Part shown: positions 1 to 11,970 of the stretch, one piece after another
Position numbering within the stretch: the first letter of the stretch is position 1
How the letters are laid out: each line of letters opens with the position of its first letter
Assembly (NCBI RefSeq): GCF_032854445.1
Contig: NC_088295.1
Span: 94,171,805 to 94,235,804, forward strand
Direction: 5' to 3'
Origin: Liolophura sinensis
Taxonomy: Eukaryota; Mollusca; Polyplacophora; Chitonida; Chitonidae
DNA length: 64,000 nt
Notes under the pieces: generated by a model
Seen by the model: only the letters and a program-made list of their open reading frames with translations
The model's database searches: none
What the model was told of the DNA's origin: nothing
Made by a program: the position numbers and the translations under genes

Positions 1-1362
1 GTATGGTGTATATGTCTGTACGTCACAGGTGCTAACCACTTGTCTTACACCAGTATGGTGTGTATGTCTGTACGTCACTGGTGATGACCACTTGTCTTAC
101 ACCAGTATGGTGTGTATGTCTGTACGTCACAGGTGATGACCACTTGTCTTACACCAGTATGGTGTGTATGTCTGTACGTCACAGGTGATGACCATTTGTC
201 TTACACCAGTATGGTGTGTATGTCTGTACGTCACAGGTGATGACCACTTGTCTTACACCAGTATGGTGTATATGTCTGTACGTCACAGGTGCTAACCACT
301 TGTCTTACACCAGTATGGTGTGTATGTCTGTACGTCACAGGTGCTAACCACTTGTCTTACACCAGTATGATGTGTATGTCTGTACGTCACAGGTGATGAC
401 CACTTGTCTTACACCAGTATGGTGTGTATGTCTGTACGTCACAGGTGCTAACCACTTGTCTTACACCAGTATGGTGTGTATGTCTGTACGTCACTGGTGA
501 TGACCACTTGTCTTACACCAGTATGGTGTGTATGTCTGTACGTCACAGGTGATGACCATTTGTCTTACACCAGTATGGTGTGTATGTCTGTACGTCACAG
601 GTGATGACCACTTGTCTTACACCAGTATGGTGTATATGTCTGTATGTCACAGGTGATGACCACATGTCATCCACCAGTATGATGTGTATGTCTGTATTTC
701 ACTGGTGATGACCACTTGTCTTACACCAGTATGGTGTGTATGTCTGTACGTCACAGGTGCTAACCACTTGTCTTACACCAGTATGGTGTGTATGTCTGTA
801 CGTCACTGGTGATGACCACTTGTCTTACACCAGTATGGTGTGTATGTCTGTACGTCACAGGTGATGACCATTTGTCTTACACCAGTATGGTGTGTATGTC
901 TGTACGTCACAGGTGATGACCACTTGTCTTACACCAGTATGGTGTATATGTCTGTACGTCACAGGTGCTAACCACTTGTCTTACACCAGTATGGTGTGTA
1001 TGTCTGTACGTCACAGGTGCTAACCACTTGTCTTACACCAGTATGATGTGTATGTCTGTACGTCACAGGTGATGACCACTTGTCTTACACCAGTCTGGTG
1101 TGTATGTCTGTACGTCAGAGGTGCTAACCACTTGTCTTACACCAGTATGGTGTGTATGTCTGTACGTCACAGGTGATGACCACTTGTCTTACACCAGTAT
1201 GGTGTGTATGTCTGTACGTCACAGGTGCTAACCACTTTTCATACACCAGTATGATGTGTATGTCTGTACGTCACAGGTGATGACCACTTGTCTTACACCA
1301 GTATGGTGTACATGTTTGTACCTCACAGGTTCTGACCTCTTGTCTTACACCAATAAGGTGTA
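1..1362. repeat. 52-bp minisatellite with higher-order structure, continues past the left edge
   Basis: About 26 head-to-tail copies of a 52-bp unit that begins GTATGGTGTGTATGTC and ends CTTACACCA. Copies differ at a few diagnostic positions: GTGTAT or GTGTGT, CACAGG or CACTGG, GCTAACC or GATGACC, and CCACTTG or CCATTTG. The order of these variants recurs about every seven units. The last copies, after 1300, are diverged and the array fades near 1360. No coding signal was seen. Confidence 0.95.
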
Positions 1363-2548
1363 TGTCTTGTGTGAGAATGTTTGACAGTATGTGTTGCCAT
1401 GGATCGGTATAGCTGGTACTAGGCAAACAGATTTCGTCAACCGATAAAACTCATTGTCCTTACATCATCCGTGACTCTTGATTGATACTGGCTCATCAGG
1501 CGGGTTAAGATGTTGACATACACTTGTCATAGATGCAGGCCATGCCCACAAAGGTAAATGAGATTTAAACCCTACGCTGCTGATCTGCTGCACGGGCTGA
1601 CTTCATTTTTTTTTTCTGGGGGAGGGGGGGTTGTTTTTGACTTCACGCCACTATACCAGTGTTGTCTCCAGCTAGAATGTTTTTTTTTCTTAGCTCAGCT
1701 TTATATATAAGTAGGACTGGCTTCTGTTTGATAAATATTGTAGGGACAAAATCGTTATCTGCGTATTGAGAAGGGTATGTGGGGATTCACGGTTAAAATT
1801 TCACACCAAGGTCTTAAATCCCCTTATACCCTTCTCAACTTATGATGTCGTCGTGAAAGTGAACGTTTCTTGAGTATGGCGTTAGACGATATCAGATATG
1901 AATCACAAAGACCAACAACTGAATGGACATTGAATTGAGATTAAGCCATAGTGCTAGGGGCGTTTAGGTTGCTACTATTACTGCATTTAGGTGAACAGTC
2001 TGAATAGAACTCGGACGAAGGTAAAATGACAACTGTCCATGTTTCACAGGTTACGTGTGGCCATTTGCCAGCTATTACACTGTCGGTGCTGATCTGGTTT
2101 TACTCTTCGTGCTGTTCTTCTTGAGTTATATTGGCTATATATTAAGTTATATTGGTGGCTACAGCTCTTTGACAGGTGCCTGACATTGATAACGACTATC
2201 TTATTTCCCCCACTTTTAGTGGATACTAGTGCTCGCTATGTTGCGTACGGTTTAGATGTTCGGGGAACACATGCTGTCATGCTGAAATTTATAGAGGTTG
2301 ACAGCATCCATCTTGTTGCAGATAACTTGGATCACCGTACTTGTTGTAGATGCCAAAATGTGTTGTAAATCTTTCATTATTCCCTACGGATGAGAGGATT
2401 CATCACGTTGTAACAGGATAATTTCTTCGTCTTACACACCTTGTACTACCACAATGTATTCATGCTGAGAAGTTTGTGTTATACAGAGACATACGTCGTA
2501 CCAAAAAGTAATAAATTATTCTGCTCCAACAAATAATAAACTGTTAAA

Positions 2549-2871
2549 TTTAACAGAAAGTCTCTTGTCTGAGTGATGCTAGAATGTATTCTAATTATAA
2601 ATAGAATGAAACACTGAAAAGAGACCGTATTTCACCGGTTACCTGTAACCATTTGCCAGCTATCACACTTTCGTCGCTGCTCTAGTTTTACTCTCTGTGC
2701 TGCACGTTATTTCAGCAGATTATTCTGTATCTATTAGCACACCCATTCTGTTAGATCAACATATAAATTGCATTTTACTAAGTGGATATTATGTTGAATG
2801 TAACACATTTTGTTCTGTTATAATGACAGAATACATCATAGCATCACTCAGACAACACACTTTTTGTTAAA
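2549..2871. mobile_element. Non-autonomous DNA element with about 53-bp terminal inverted repeats and TTAA ends
   Basis: The left arm (about 2549-2600) and right arm (about 2818-2871) are inverted copies, about 80-85% identical by eye. They share TTGTCTGAGTGATGCTA in the left arm and its complement in the right. Both ends read TTAACARAAAGT going inward, so a TTAA target, as used by piggyBac-type elements, is possible. No transposase frame is present. The interior holds one copy of the dispersed GGTTAC/CCATTTGCCAGC repeat. The family assignment is inference; the inverted arms are seen directly. Confidence 0.55.
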
Positions 2872-3138
2872 ATGAACAGATTATTTTTTTAGTGTGGGTG
2901 TGAAGATTTGTCATTAACATTAAGCATTTGTGTGAAATGAGTTAGCAGAACTATCTTGTCCTGTTAGATGGATTACCTTTGATACATAAACCATATATCT
3001 GTTCGCTGCAAAGACCTTAAAGAAAAAGAAAGCTAAAATATGAAGTAAGGTTCATCATATACACAACTGAAAACTATGCGTAAAAATACGTTCATTTATT
3101 TTTTCAGGGTGTGGAAAGGCATTCAAAATTTTTGATAC

Positions 3139-3340
3139 TATGGTGGGCTTTATGAGTCATACCGGCAGTATCCTTGAACTCTGACGTCACATCAACTTTT
3201 CTCCTTTCGAAGACATTATTTCAGTAATCTTTCACTCATGGGTTATTCCAACATTCAGTGTCGTGATTAGAGTTTAAGAAACTTTCCTGTGACGTCAGGG
3301 TTCCTAAACTCTGATAGTATGGCCCATAAAGCCCACCTTA
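3139..3340. mobile_element. Fold-back (MITE-like) element of about 200 bp
   Basis: The ends read GGTGGGCTTTATG on the left and CATAAAGCCCACC on the right. The inverted similarity continues inward for about 50 bp to a shared TGACGTCAC. Loop sequence of about 100 bp separates the arms. No open frame is present. It lies between the calponin 3' end and the window-start array. Confidence 0.5.
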
Positions 3341-4550
3341 GAGTTTAAATGTTTTTTGTTTTGTTTTGTTTTGTTTTTTTTTGTTTTTAAAAAAATCTGA
3401 AAAAATAAGTGAAAGTATACTTATGGATAGTTTTAAGTGGTATGTGTAGTGAGGCCCATTTCGATTTTTAGAGGTCTTTTTCGTATTTAGGGAGGACGCA
3501 CCCTCATGTATGTCTTGTGCCGTAATTCCCGTGCGCTACAGAAACGTCATCCCCATGGCTATGGAGACACTTGTTGATAAGAGTGTGTTGCTTTGTATCA
3601 CTGAATTTATATCCCAGGGTACACTTGTGAATGTGACTCTTGATTGCCAGTAATTGCGGCCTTGGAGACATAAAGCAATCCACAATGCTCTTGTGTGGCC
3701 GTTGATGCAACTCGTTGAAGACTACCGGTACTAGTCTCCGCAAATGCAGTGTGCATATCTGCATGTCAGTCGTGGGAAACTTTCGTCAGTAGCTGGCCAG
3801 AGGGTGGAGCACTCAATCTACCCTCAGGGACACTTGTCAGAAAGGTAGAACTGCTTCATCATACCAGCAGGAACACTCGGCAGTAAAGTGAAACTGCGTC
3901 ACTCTTCTGACTTTTAAACGTCTAGGACATAATTGCGGATGAAAGAGTATCTTTAGACTCCTAATAGCTTCGTGTCCCTGGGGTATGAGCTTATACTGCT
4001 TATACGGTTTATATACAAAAACCTGAAAGTAACGTAGTACAGCTTGGTCTTGCGGAGTTCATGCTCCAGGGGTCACTTGTAAATAAAGTAGCCCTGTGTT
4101 ATCTCACCGAGGCCATGCTATAGTCAGATGACAACTGCTTATAAGTAAGTGCCAATGTATATGACTACTTTCATTTCCTTTGTACCACTATTTCATGCAG
4201 CACTACTACTTACGTCTTATCGGATCACAAAGGGCAGGCATAACGAGGTTTTACTAGAACCGCATTGATAGTTCGTGTTCCTTGAAATGTATGTTCGTCC
4301 ATCCATATTTTGTAAGTATTTTAGAACTTTAAAGGGAATGGCTGCTTTGAGTGACAACCCAGTGTAAAATATCGACCGTGTTCCGAAAGAAGTTTTTTGA
4401 AAAAATATGACCTCTCCTTTTCTTTACATGTAAGCTTCCTGAGTGTTTATGATTGTTCTTGTTCACTATAATATATAATATCCATCACAAAAACCACATG
4501 GACTGAAGGAGGGAAAACAGGAGAGATGTGATATACAAAGAACGAGGCTG

Positions 4551-4556
4551 TTTATT
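4551..4556 (-). terminator. Poly(A) signal AATAAA of the calponin gene
   Basis: This is the first AATAAA on the minus strand downstream of the calponin stop codon, about 710 bases away. It implies a 3' UTR of about 4535-5265. No gene was seen in that stretch on either strand. Confidence 0.5.
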
Positions 4557-5265
4557 CACGTACTTCCCATACGAATAATACTACTACAGCGATCCCAGAA
4601 TTACAAGTAAATCTCTTCCCATTGTCCGATAAAATATTCAACTGGTAAAAATTTGCAAAGTCTGCGCGAAGTATACATGCTCATATTTGCGAAGGCAATA
4701 TAAGAAGAAGGTCTTCAAACGTCAAGTAATGGCGTTACTGTTCCTTGTGTCGTCGATAGGGGTATAGGGAATGGCTGCCAGAGCCACGACAGGGAACCAG
4801 GGGGAGACAATCCGTGTAGAATATTAGATCAGCGCGGCGATATTCACAGTCAATGTATATAAACAGTACGGGCAACAATGCATTCCTATTTCACAATAAG
4901 GAGGCGACAATATACTAGGTAAATGTGAGCGAATATTATAAGGAAAAGGGAAGTCTCTACAAACACATATTTAACAAACAGTAGTAAAAAAACTTTTCTA
5001 GTGCACAAATGTTGAGGACCCCAGGGCTCTGAAATTCTGTGAGCTTCGCGTGGTAGTTATTTTTCATTATAATCTTTTTAGTATTTTTATATGCGCGATC
5101 GTATAATGTACACTCCCAAGACAAATTATCGCGCTTTGAACAAATCTGTCGTTGTTCACGTGGTGGGCTGTAAATTATTAAGACGAATCCCTTGAAAAAA
5201 CTGGACTTGACATCGAAGATCGTGCCTTTATAGACTCGAATTCCATTTGGAAGAGAATATCACAT

Positions 5266-8135
5266 TCACATTTTCCTGGCCTGACCGAAGCTCATGCCGG
5301 ACTGAGTGGCGCCTTTGTTACTGCCGTACTGCAGACTGATATCACCTTTTCCTTGTAATTCTTCCACAGAAATATCGGCTATATGCCTCTGTGCACCCAT
5401 GGACATACCCTTCTGACTTGCGCCTTTGTTGCTTCCGGCCTGCAGACCAATCATCGTCTGGCCCTCCCGCGATGCGTCGTCAGCTCTGATGTCAGCAATA
5501 TGTCTGACAGCACCCATGGACATTCCCTTCTGACTTGCGCCCTTGTTGCTTCCGGCCTGCAGACCAATAACGGTTTGACCTTCCTTGGATGCGTCGTCAG
5601 CTCTAATGTCAGCAATATGTCTGACGGCTCCCATGGACATTCCCTTCTGACTTGCGCCTTTGTTACTTCCGGCTTGGAGCCCGATAACTGTTTGACCTTC
5701 TCTTGACGCATCATCTGCTCTGATGTCAGCAATATGTCTGACTGCACCCATGGACATGCCAGCTTGGCTAGCCCCCTTGTTGCTACCGGCTTGGAGCCCA
5801 ATAACGGTTTGACCTTCCTTGGATGCGTCGTCAGCTCTGATGTCAGCAATATGTCTGACGGCACCCATGGACATGCCAGCTTGACTAGCCCCCTTGTTGC
5901 TACCGGCTTGGAGCCCAATGACGGTTTGACCTTCCTTGGATGCGTCGTCAGCTCTGATGTCAGCAATATGTCTGACGGCGCCCATGGCCATACCAGCCTG
6001 ACTGGCACATTTGTTTGTACCTGCCTGGAGGCCAATGATACCCTGGCCAGCTCTCAGCTGTTCGTCTGAGAAATGCACTTCATGTCTCTCGGTTGGTTTT
6101 GGACCACAAGTTGGCCCGTTGAATCCATGCCTTTGGGCCTAGAAACACAACACGGTAGAGATTAGAAGGTAGGCATTATCTTTCAGATGTAAATAGTATG
6201 TTTTAAATGCATGAAAGATCAGTGTTGACCAAGTGAATAAAGCTTACATGTGCCAAATACACCAATACACAAGAAACAGACATAGAAACGGACAGTTAAA
6301 ACTAAAAGTTTCAGCTACATCATTATCTGATTATATTATTCACCTCACTCCCAACTTGGAGGATAGTGGATACGACCATGGCCATATTTCTGCCTTCATA
6401 CAAGTCTACTGTCTGGAACAGGGAGTTATTGGGGACACCATAAGCCTCGGCACCTTTCAAGAACGTTTCAATATTCTCCATCTGCAACAGAAAAAATACA
6501 CGTTCATCATTTGTAGTCGTGTAGTTGTAGTCCACCTTCATGCATTGACGTTTTAGTTGGCCATTCTTCTGCATTTTTCCTGAAAATGACGAAAATATTG
6601 AATAGCTATGCTAGCAAATCCTGTAACAATATCTACCCTTCTCACGTACGGTACTGCAGTGAATAATCCCGTCTTGTGCACAGCTGTGCTGACATACCTG
6701 TTTGAAGGGAGCGGACATGTTGTTGTACTTCAGTTTCACTCTGCGAGCTGCGGGAGGTAAGTTCGGGGTTCCCTCATACACCTTCTGTAAAAGTCTGAAG
6801 AACAGACGTGTCATTTATTCACCCGGTACTAATTCCTTGTTTCACATCCCATATAGTAGTCGTCACCATTAACCTAGACGATTAAATATGTGTTAGAGGA
6901 TTTCGAACGGAATAACAAAACAGGCCTACTTATCAAGGCTGATCAAGGCTCATGACGTTAATATCAAGAACAGTGACAGAACTTCTTAACAAGGACGATT
7001 CCATAATACATGGGTCAAGGATAGTGACAAAACACACTTCTCAAGGATGACTCTTATAACGCTGGCATCAAGACCAGTGACAGAACACACTTCTCAAGGA
7101 TGACTCTATAACGCTAGCATCAAGGACAGTGACAGAACACACTTGTCAAGGATGAACCTCTAGCGCTAGGGTCAAGGACAGTGACAGATTACACTCCTCA
7201 AGGATGATTCTTACAACAGCCAGTAGACATATATGCTAAGAATAGAGAATCCTTCTGAAGAATGATAACAGTACACATGGGTCAAGGACGATAACAACAC
7301 GCATGGGTCAAGGACGATAACAGTTCACATGGATAAAGCATGATAACAGAACGTACTTCACAAGGATGATAACAGTACACATGGATCAAGGATGATGACA
7401 GAACTTACTTCACAAGGATGATAACAGTACACATGGATCAAGGATGATGACAGAACTTATTTCACAAGGATGATAACAGTACACATGGATCAAGGATGAT
7501 AACAGTATACATGGATCAAGGATGATGACAGAACTTACTTCACAAGGATGACAACAGAACTGACTTCACAAGGATGATAACAGTACACATGGATCAAGGA
7601 CGATAACCCTACACATAGATCAAGGATGATGACAGAACTTACTCCACAAGGATGACAACAGAACTGTCTTCACAAGGATGATAACAGTACACATGGATCA
7701 AGGATGATGACAGAACTTACTTCACAAGGATGATAACAGTACACATGGATCAAGGATGATGACAGAACTTACTTCACAAGGATGATAACAGTACACATGG
7801 ATCAAGGATGATGACAGAACTTACTTCACAAGGATGATGACGGAACTTACTTCACAAGGATGATGACGGAACTTACTTCACAAGGGTGATGACAGAATTT
7901 ACTTCACAAGGATGATGACAGACTTACTTCACAAGGATGATGACAGATCTTACTTCACAAGGGTCATGACAGAACTTACTTCACAAGGATGATGACAGAC
8001 TTACTTCACAAGGATGACTCCATTGCGCATGGATCTCTCCACCTCGAGTGCCCCGGAACCAATATCCTCCCCCACCAGAGTTTTGATCCATTCGCGAACC
8101 TCCCGCTCAGCTCCGGTGTCATAGCGAGCTGATAT
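5266..8135 (-). CDS. Calponin-family actin-binding protein, CH domain plus seven CLIK repeats (5' exon missing)
   Basis: Four coding exons join in frame: 8135-8005, 6794-6698, 6481-6344 and 6138-5266 (stop TGA at 5268-5266). All introns are GT-AG. The first three exons make a type-3 CH domain of the calponin/transgelin kind, with the landmarks AEREVREWI, NGVILVK, MENIETFLKGAEAYGV and LFQTVDLYEG. The last exon gives a short linker, then seven calponin-like repeats with the core IGLQAGSNKGASQ.GMSMGA. Six have a 39-residue period; the seventh is shorter and ends GQARKM. The visible part is 412 residues. In known calponins these repeats bind and stabilise actin filaments in muscle and cytoskeleton. 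Seven repeats match nematode UNC-87-like and some mollusc calponins better than vertebrate calponin, which has three. Exon 8135 opens in phase 0 at ISARYD, so a short N-terminal exon must lie upstream at higher coordinates. I could not identify it. Confidence 0.92.
5272..6060 (-). repeat. Coding 117-bp tandem repeat (CLIK repeats)
   Basis: Within the last calponin exon the DNA itself repeats with a 117-bp period. For example, CCCATGG recurs at about 5395, 5512, 5629, 5746, 5863 and 5980. Repeats 2-5 are nearly identical at DNA level, including silent sites. Because 117 is a multiple of three, other frames also stay open across the array. Those frames are shadows, not genes. Confidence 0.9.
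6950..8004. repeat. Intronic minisatellite in the calponin gene carrying copies of the 5' splice site
   Basis: The array fills most of the intron between the exons at 8135-8005 and 6794-6698. From 7300 to 8004 the units alternate ACATGGATCAAGGATGAT with GACAGAACTTACTTCACAAGG. Near the exon they shorten to about 26 bp. On the minus strand each short unit reads CCTTGTGAAGTAAG, the same as the authentic exon end and donor at 8005/8004. Farther in (6950-7250) the units are diverged, about 57-60 bp, around CTTCTCAAGGATGACTC. Confidence 0.9.
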
Positions 8136-8534
8136 CTACAAATAAAAGTACAACCAGGATTCTATTTAAAAGTAGATGAACAGCTGGTGAATCAATCTGA
8201 TTTGACAAAAAAAAGCTCATGCAAACGAAACTATCACAATATCTCCACATTAACAGGTATTTGTTCCCACAGACCCGTTTCAGCTTTTGTCCTAAAAACA
8301 TAAATCAACATTCAATATTCACCGACAGTAACAGCTTCCACTGATATTTGAAATCTGTCCATATATTGTAGTGATACTGTTGATGTAAGTGGTTGGTGGT
8401 TCGTTGGTGACTTCCACCATGTGCGTAATATATACCTAAATAGCACGGTGCTATAAAGAGACGCGTGAAAAAATTTGATATAAACTAAACTAACATATGA
8501 AAATACCATGAAGTCACAACAGTCAGGCATAATG

Positions 8535-9185
8535 GTCAGATAACAGTGTCAAGTCAAAACAGTCAGAGCAGCAGCGATGGTGATATAACAGTGTCAAGTC
8601 ATTGATGACATTGGGATAATAGCGCCAATTCAAAGCAATCAAATCAGTTCAAATCAGGTGATGGTGAGATAATAGTGTCACCCCAAAACAATCAAGTCAG
8701 AACAGCGATGATGGTGAAATAATAGTCCAGTCAAAACAATCAAGTCAGAGCAGAGATGACGGCAAGATAATATTGTTAAGTCAAAACAGTCAAGTCAGAA
8801 CAGAGATGATGGTGAGATAATAGTCCAATCAAAACAAGCAAGTCAAAGCAGAGATGACGGTCAGATAATATTGTCAAGTCAAAACAGTCAAGTCAGAACA
8901 GAGATGATGGTGAGATAATAGTCCAATCAAAACAGGCAAGTCAAAGCAGAGATGATGTTGAGATAATGTTCCAGTCAAAACAATCAAGTCAGAGCAGCAA
9001 TGATGTTGAGATAATAGTCCAGTCAAAACAATCAAGTCAGAGCAGAGATGATGGTCAGATAACTTTGTCAAGACAAAACAGTCAAGTCAGAACAGAGATG
9101 ATGGTGAGATAATGTTGTCAAGTCAAAACAATAAAATCAGAACAGCGATGATGGTGCGATAATGTTGTCAAGTCAAAAGAATGAA
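8535..9185. repeat. Diverged minisatellite, about 47-52-bp unit
   Basis: Irregular copies of AGTCAAAACAGTCAAGTCAGA followed by GATGATGGTGAGATAAT. Spacing varies between about 42 and 53 bp. It probably lies in the 5' intron of the calponin gene. Confidence 0.85.
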
Positions 9186-10170
9186 ATCAGTATAGCCGTG
9201 TCAATATTTTAATGTTTATAACGTCAAAAGTATGGTTCATGTCAGTAATGCTCTACAATGCCACAGTGTAAATGTACACCAGAACAATGAAGTTTACAAT
9301 GCTATGATAAGGATTGTAGTCAATGAGGTGTTACATCTAACGTTATATGTGCAGGAGAATGACTCGCTTTTCCACCTGTGTTGTATGTGTGTTGTTTATT
9401 GGCATAGTGTGAGCAAGGCGTGTGTAATCAGAAACAAATGCTACTCGCTAGGGCCGAAAGATGTTGTTTTCTGTTTCATCACACCCAAACCGCAAATATC
9501 GAGAAAACAAGTAAGTGATGCACCACCTGTTTGCCGCAAGAACTATACAGATGTAGATGAAGTTGGGGTATAAATAGTTGGCTTGCCTGGCATTTGCTGC
9601 AAACTTTAGTCAAGAAGCTATGGTTCTAAGAGATCCAAGCAATTGTAAGAGTTAGTGCCTGTAGGACGCACTTCTAACAAGTTGGAGCTCCTCAGCTGCC
9701 CTAGCTTGGGTAGCTGCCAACCGCTGCTTCCCCTGTTGGCAAAAATTAAAGCCTCTATATTTGGAAAACCTGTGTGGTTTTGAGATCAAGTTTCACCCCT
9801 TTCAGGAACTCGGTTATGTTATCAGTGATTATCTACCGCGGTGTTGTGGGTTCTAAACACAATCCATACGCTAATCATTAACAGAAGTCGAATTTTTGCG
9901 TTCTGCCTCAGTAATCTGGCGCTTGGCGTGACTTGCCTTCAGTGGATCACAACGCCTTGTCTCTCCCTGCTCAGTCGACATGTGTGTTCAGCTGTAACTA
10001 AAATGTATCGGTACACTATAGAGAAGGGAAAAACCTGCACGGAATGGCGTGAATAAGAGGTTTTTTTTTTTTTTTTTTTTTTTTAATTTTTCCATCCTCC
10101 TAAAATTAATCCCGGCCTGTCCTCTCAACAATTTGCTTTGTAACTGGTACATTGGGAAAATTGGCTTGGC
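9186..10170. other. Non-repetitive DNA without a recognised gene
   Basis: A 113-codon frame at 9232-9573 (plus) has no recognisable domain, start context or splice partner and is not called as a gene. A T-homopolymer sits at about 10062-10084. Nothing else was identified. Confidence 0.5.
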
Positions 10171-10184
10171 AACGGTTTACGTAC

Positions 10185-10445
10185 GTCCATGGACAGCAAT
10201 ATGACGTTCAATAGCACCAAACATAGACAGCAATATGAAGTACAATAGCACCAAACATGGACAGCAATATGAAGTACAATAGCACCAAACATGGACAGCA
10301 ACATGAAGTACAATAGCACCAAACATGGACAGCAACATGAAGTACAATAGCACCAAACATGGACAGCAATATGACATACATGTAGCACCAAAATTTATAC
10401 AGCAATATGACGTACAGTAGCACCAAACATGGACAACAATATGCA
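10185..10445. repeat. 34-bp minisatellite
   Basis: About eight copies of AGCACCAAACATGGACAGCA followed by ATATGAAGTACAAT. Diverged outliers of the same unit continue at about 10620-10780. A related unit forms the 11455-11970 array. Confidence 0.9.
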
Positions 10446-10888
10446 GGGTGTTCAAAAAGGTCAAGTAGCAAGTTGCAGACAGCTGTCTACTGCCATCCAT
10501 ATAGCCGTCTACTTTGGATGCCCCGGCCATTCCATCAATAGTAATTGTGACATAATTACTTTCAATTCAGCCGTCTACTTCTGAGCTCTGCCCTCCTTCT
10601 CAGATTATACATGAAAACCCTGAATATAACGTACAGTAGCACCAAAAGTAGACAGAAATGTGACGTTCGTTAGCGCCAAAGGTAGACATCAATATGACGT
10701 ACAATAGCACCAAATGTAAACAGCAATATGACGTACAAGAGCATCAAAGGTATACAGCACTATGACGTACAGGAACTTTAACTGTCAAACCAGACATTCG
10801 TTTACTTCTCGTAAATCACGAGGATTTAAATCATTGTGTTTCAATCAAAAATGTCAACATCCATTTCGAAAGCTACTTAAAACATCGG

Positions 10889-10954
10889 TTCTCATGAGTA
10901 TGTAAGAAATTAGAAATTTTGAGATATATTTAATTTCTTACATACTCATGAGAA
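10889..10954. repeat. Perfect 24-bp inverted repeat
   Basis: The left arm 10889-10912 (TTCTCATGAGTATGTAAG, then AAATTA) is exactly complementary to 10931-10954, with an 18-nt spacer. A third copy of the motif (TTCTCATGAGCATGTAAG) lies beyond the neighbouring (TA)n tract at about 11099-11116. Confidence 0.9.
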
Positions 10955-10998
10955 TATATATTTGAAGAAATAATCAAATATAAGAAGATCCCCTTGTG

Positions 10999-11101
<103 letters not shown>

Positions 11102-11454
11102 TCATGAGCATGTAAGGCACAATGTTAAATTCAAACTTCTGTAGTCTGTGAATAATTTCAGTCAGAAAAGATATTGGTGTCTCACTGTGATGTAATAAAG
11201 GTATAAAAAGCATCGTGATGTAATAATGCGGATAGATTAGATAGAGCTAGGACAAAAGTCACCAGAGACCTTGAACACTCTGTCCATATTGGCTAACATC
11301 AGTGTTACAATCACTATAAAATTTGAGAGAAGGCCATTTGACGAAGTTTCCTTGACCTAACAAATGTTATAAGGCGAGATATGTATGCGCCATAGGCATT
11401 TTATCCTTGTTGGAACACGAAGAAGAATACGAGGTTTCTGAGCTCCAACTATGG

Positions 11455-11970
11455 ACAATCCTACTGGGCTAATAACACGGGCGGCTACATAACGTACTGG
11501 GGTACCAACAAGGACAACAGTATGAAGTACACAGGCACCAACAAAGACGACTGTACCACGAACGGGGATACCAACAAGGACGAATATACGACGTTCAGGT
11601 GTCCCAACAAGGGCGGCTATGTGGCGTGCAGGAGTACCAACAAGGACGATTGCACGACGTACAGGTGTATCAACAAGGGCGGTTATGTGGCCTACAGGTG
11701 CACCATAGCCGATTGTACTAGGGAACCAACAAGAGCGACTATACGACGTACAGGGCACTAACAAGGACGGCTACACCGAGTAGACAGCAATATGACAGGA
11801 TTACAAAAATCCTGGAGTACAAGAGTACAAAAGGAGTACAAAAATGTACAGCAATATGATGTGCAGGAGAACAAAATGTACAGCAATATGATGTGCAGGA
11901 GAACAAACAAGGACAGAGATATAAGACGCAGAAGCGCCTGGGACACACAGCAATATGACATGTAGGAGCA
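11455..11970. repeat. 33-bp minisatellite
   Basis: Copies of ACCAACAAGGACGACTGTAC followed by GACGTACAGGTGT at a 33-bp period to about 11760. More diverged copies then run around GTACAGCAATATGATGTGCA. The period is a multiple of three, so short frames are open on both strands; I do not call them as genes. Confidence 0.85.

Larger units (their letters stand above)
1363..4530. other. Intergenic DNA, no gene recognised
   Basis: No exon with recognisable protein similarity was found on either strand. The stretch holds a hairpin (1765-1838), two fold-back elements (2549-2871 and 3139-3340) and copies of a dispersed repeat. A motif around GGTTAC...CCATTTGCCAGC occurs near 2045 and 2640, and again more diverged near 23680. 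The 60-residue frame at 2186-2368 has no recognisable features. Confidence 0.6.

Noticed and set aside
5451-6069. 194-codon minus frame and two plus frames over the calponin exon
   Set aside because: Shadows of the CLIK-repeat exon; the calponin frame is fixed by protein similarity and by the CH-domain exons.
8119-8301. Minus frame just upstream of the CH exon as the calponin N-terminus
   Set aside because: It reads through the polypyrimidine tract and acceptor at 8136-8137, and its residues do not resemble calponin N-termini.
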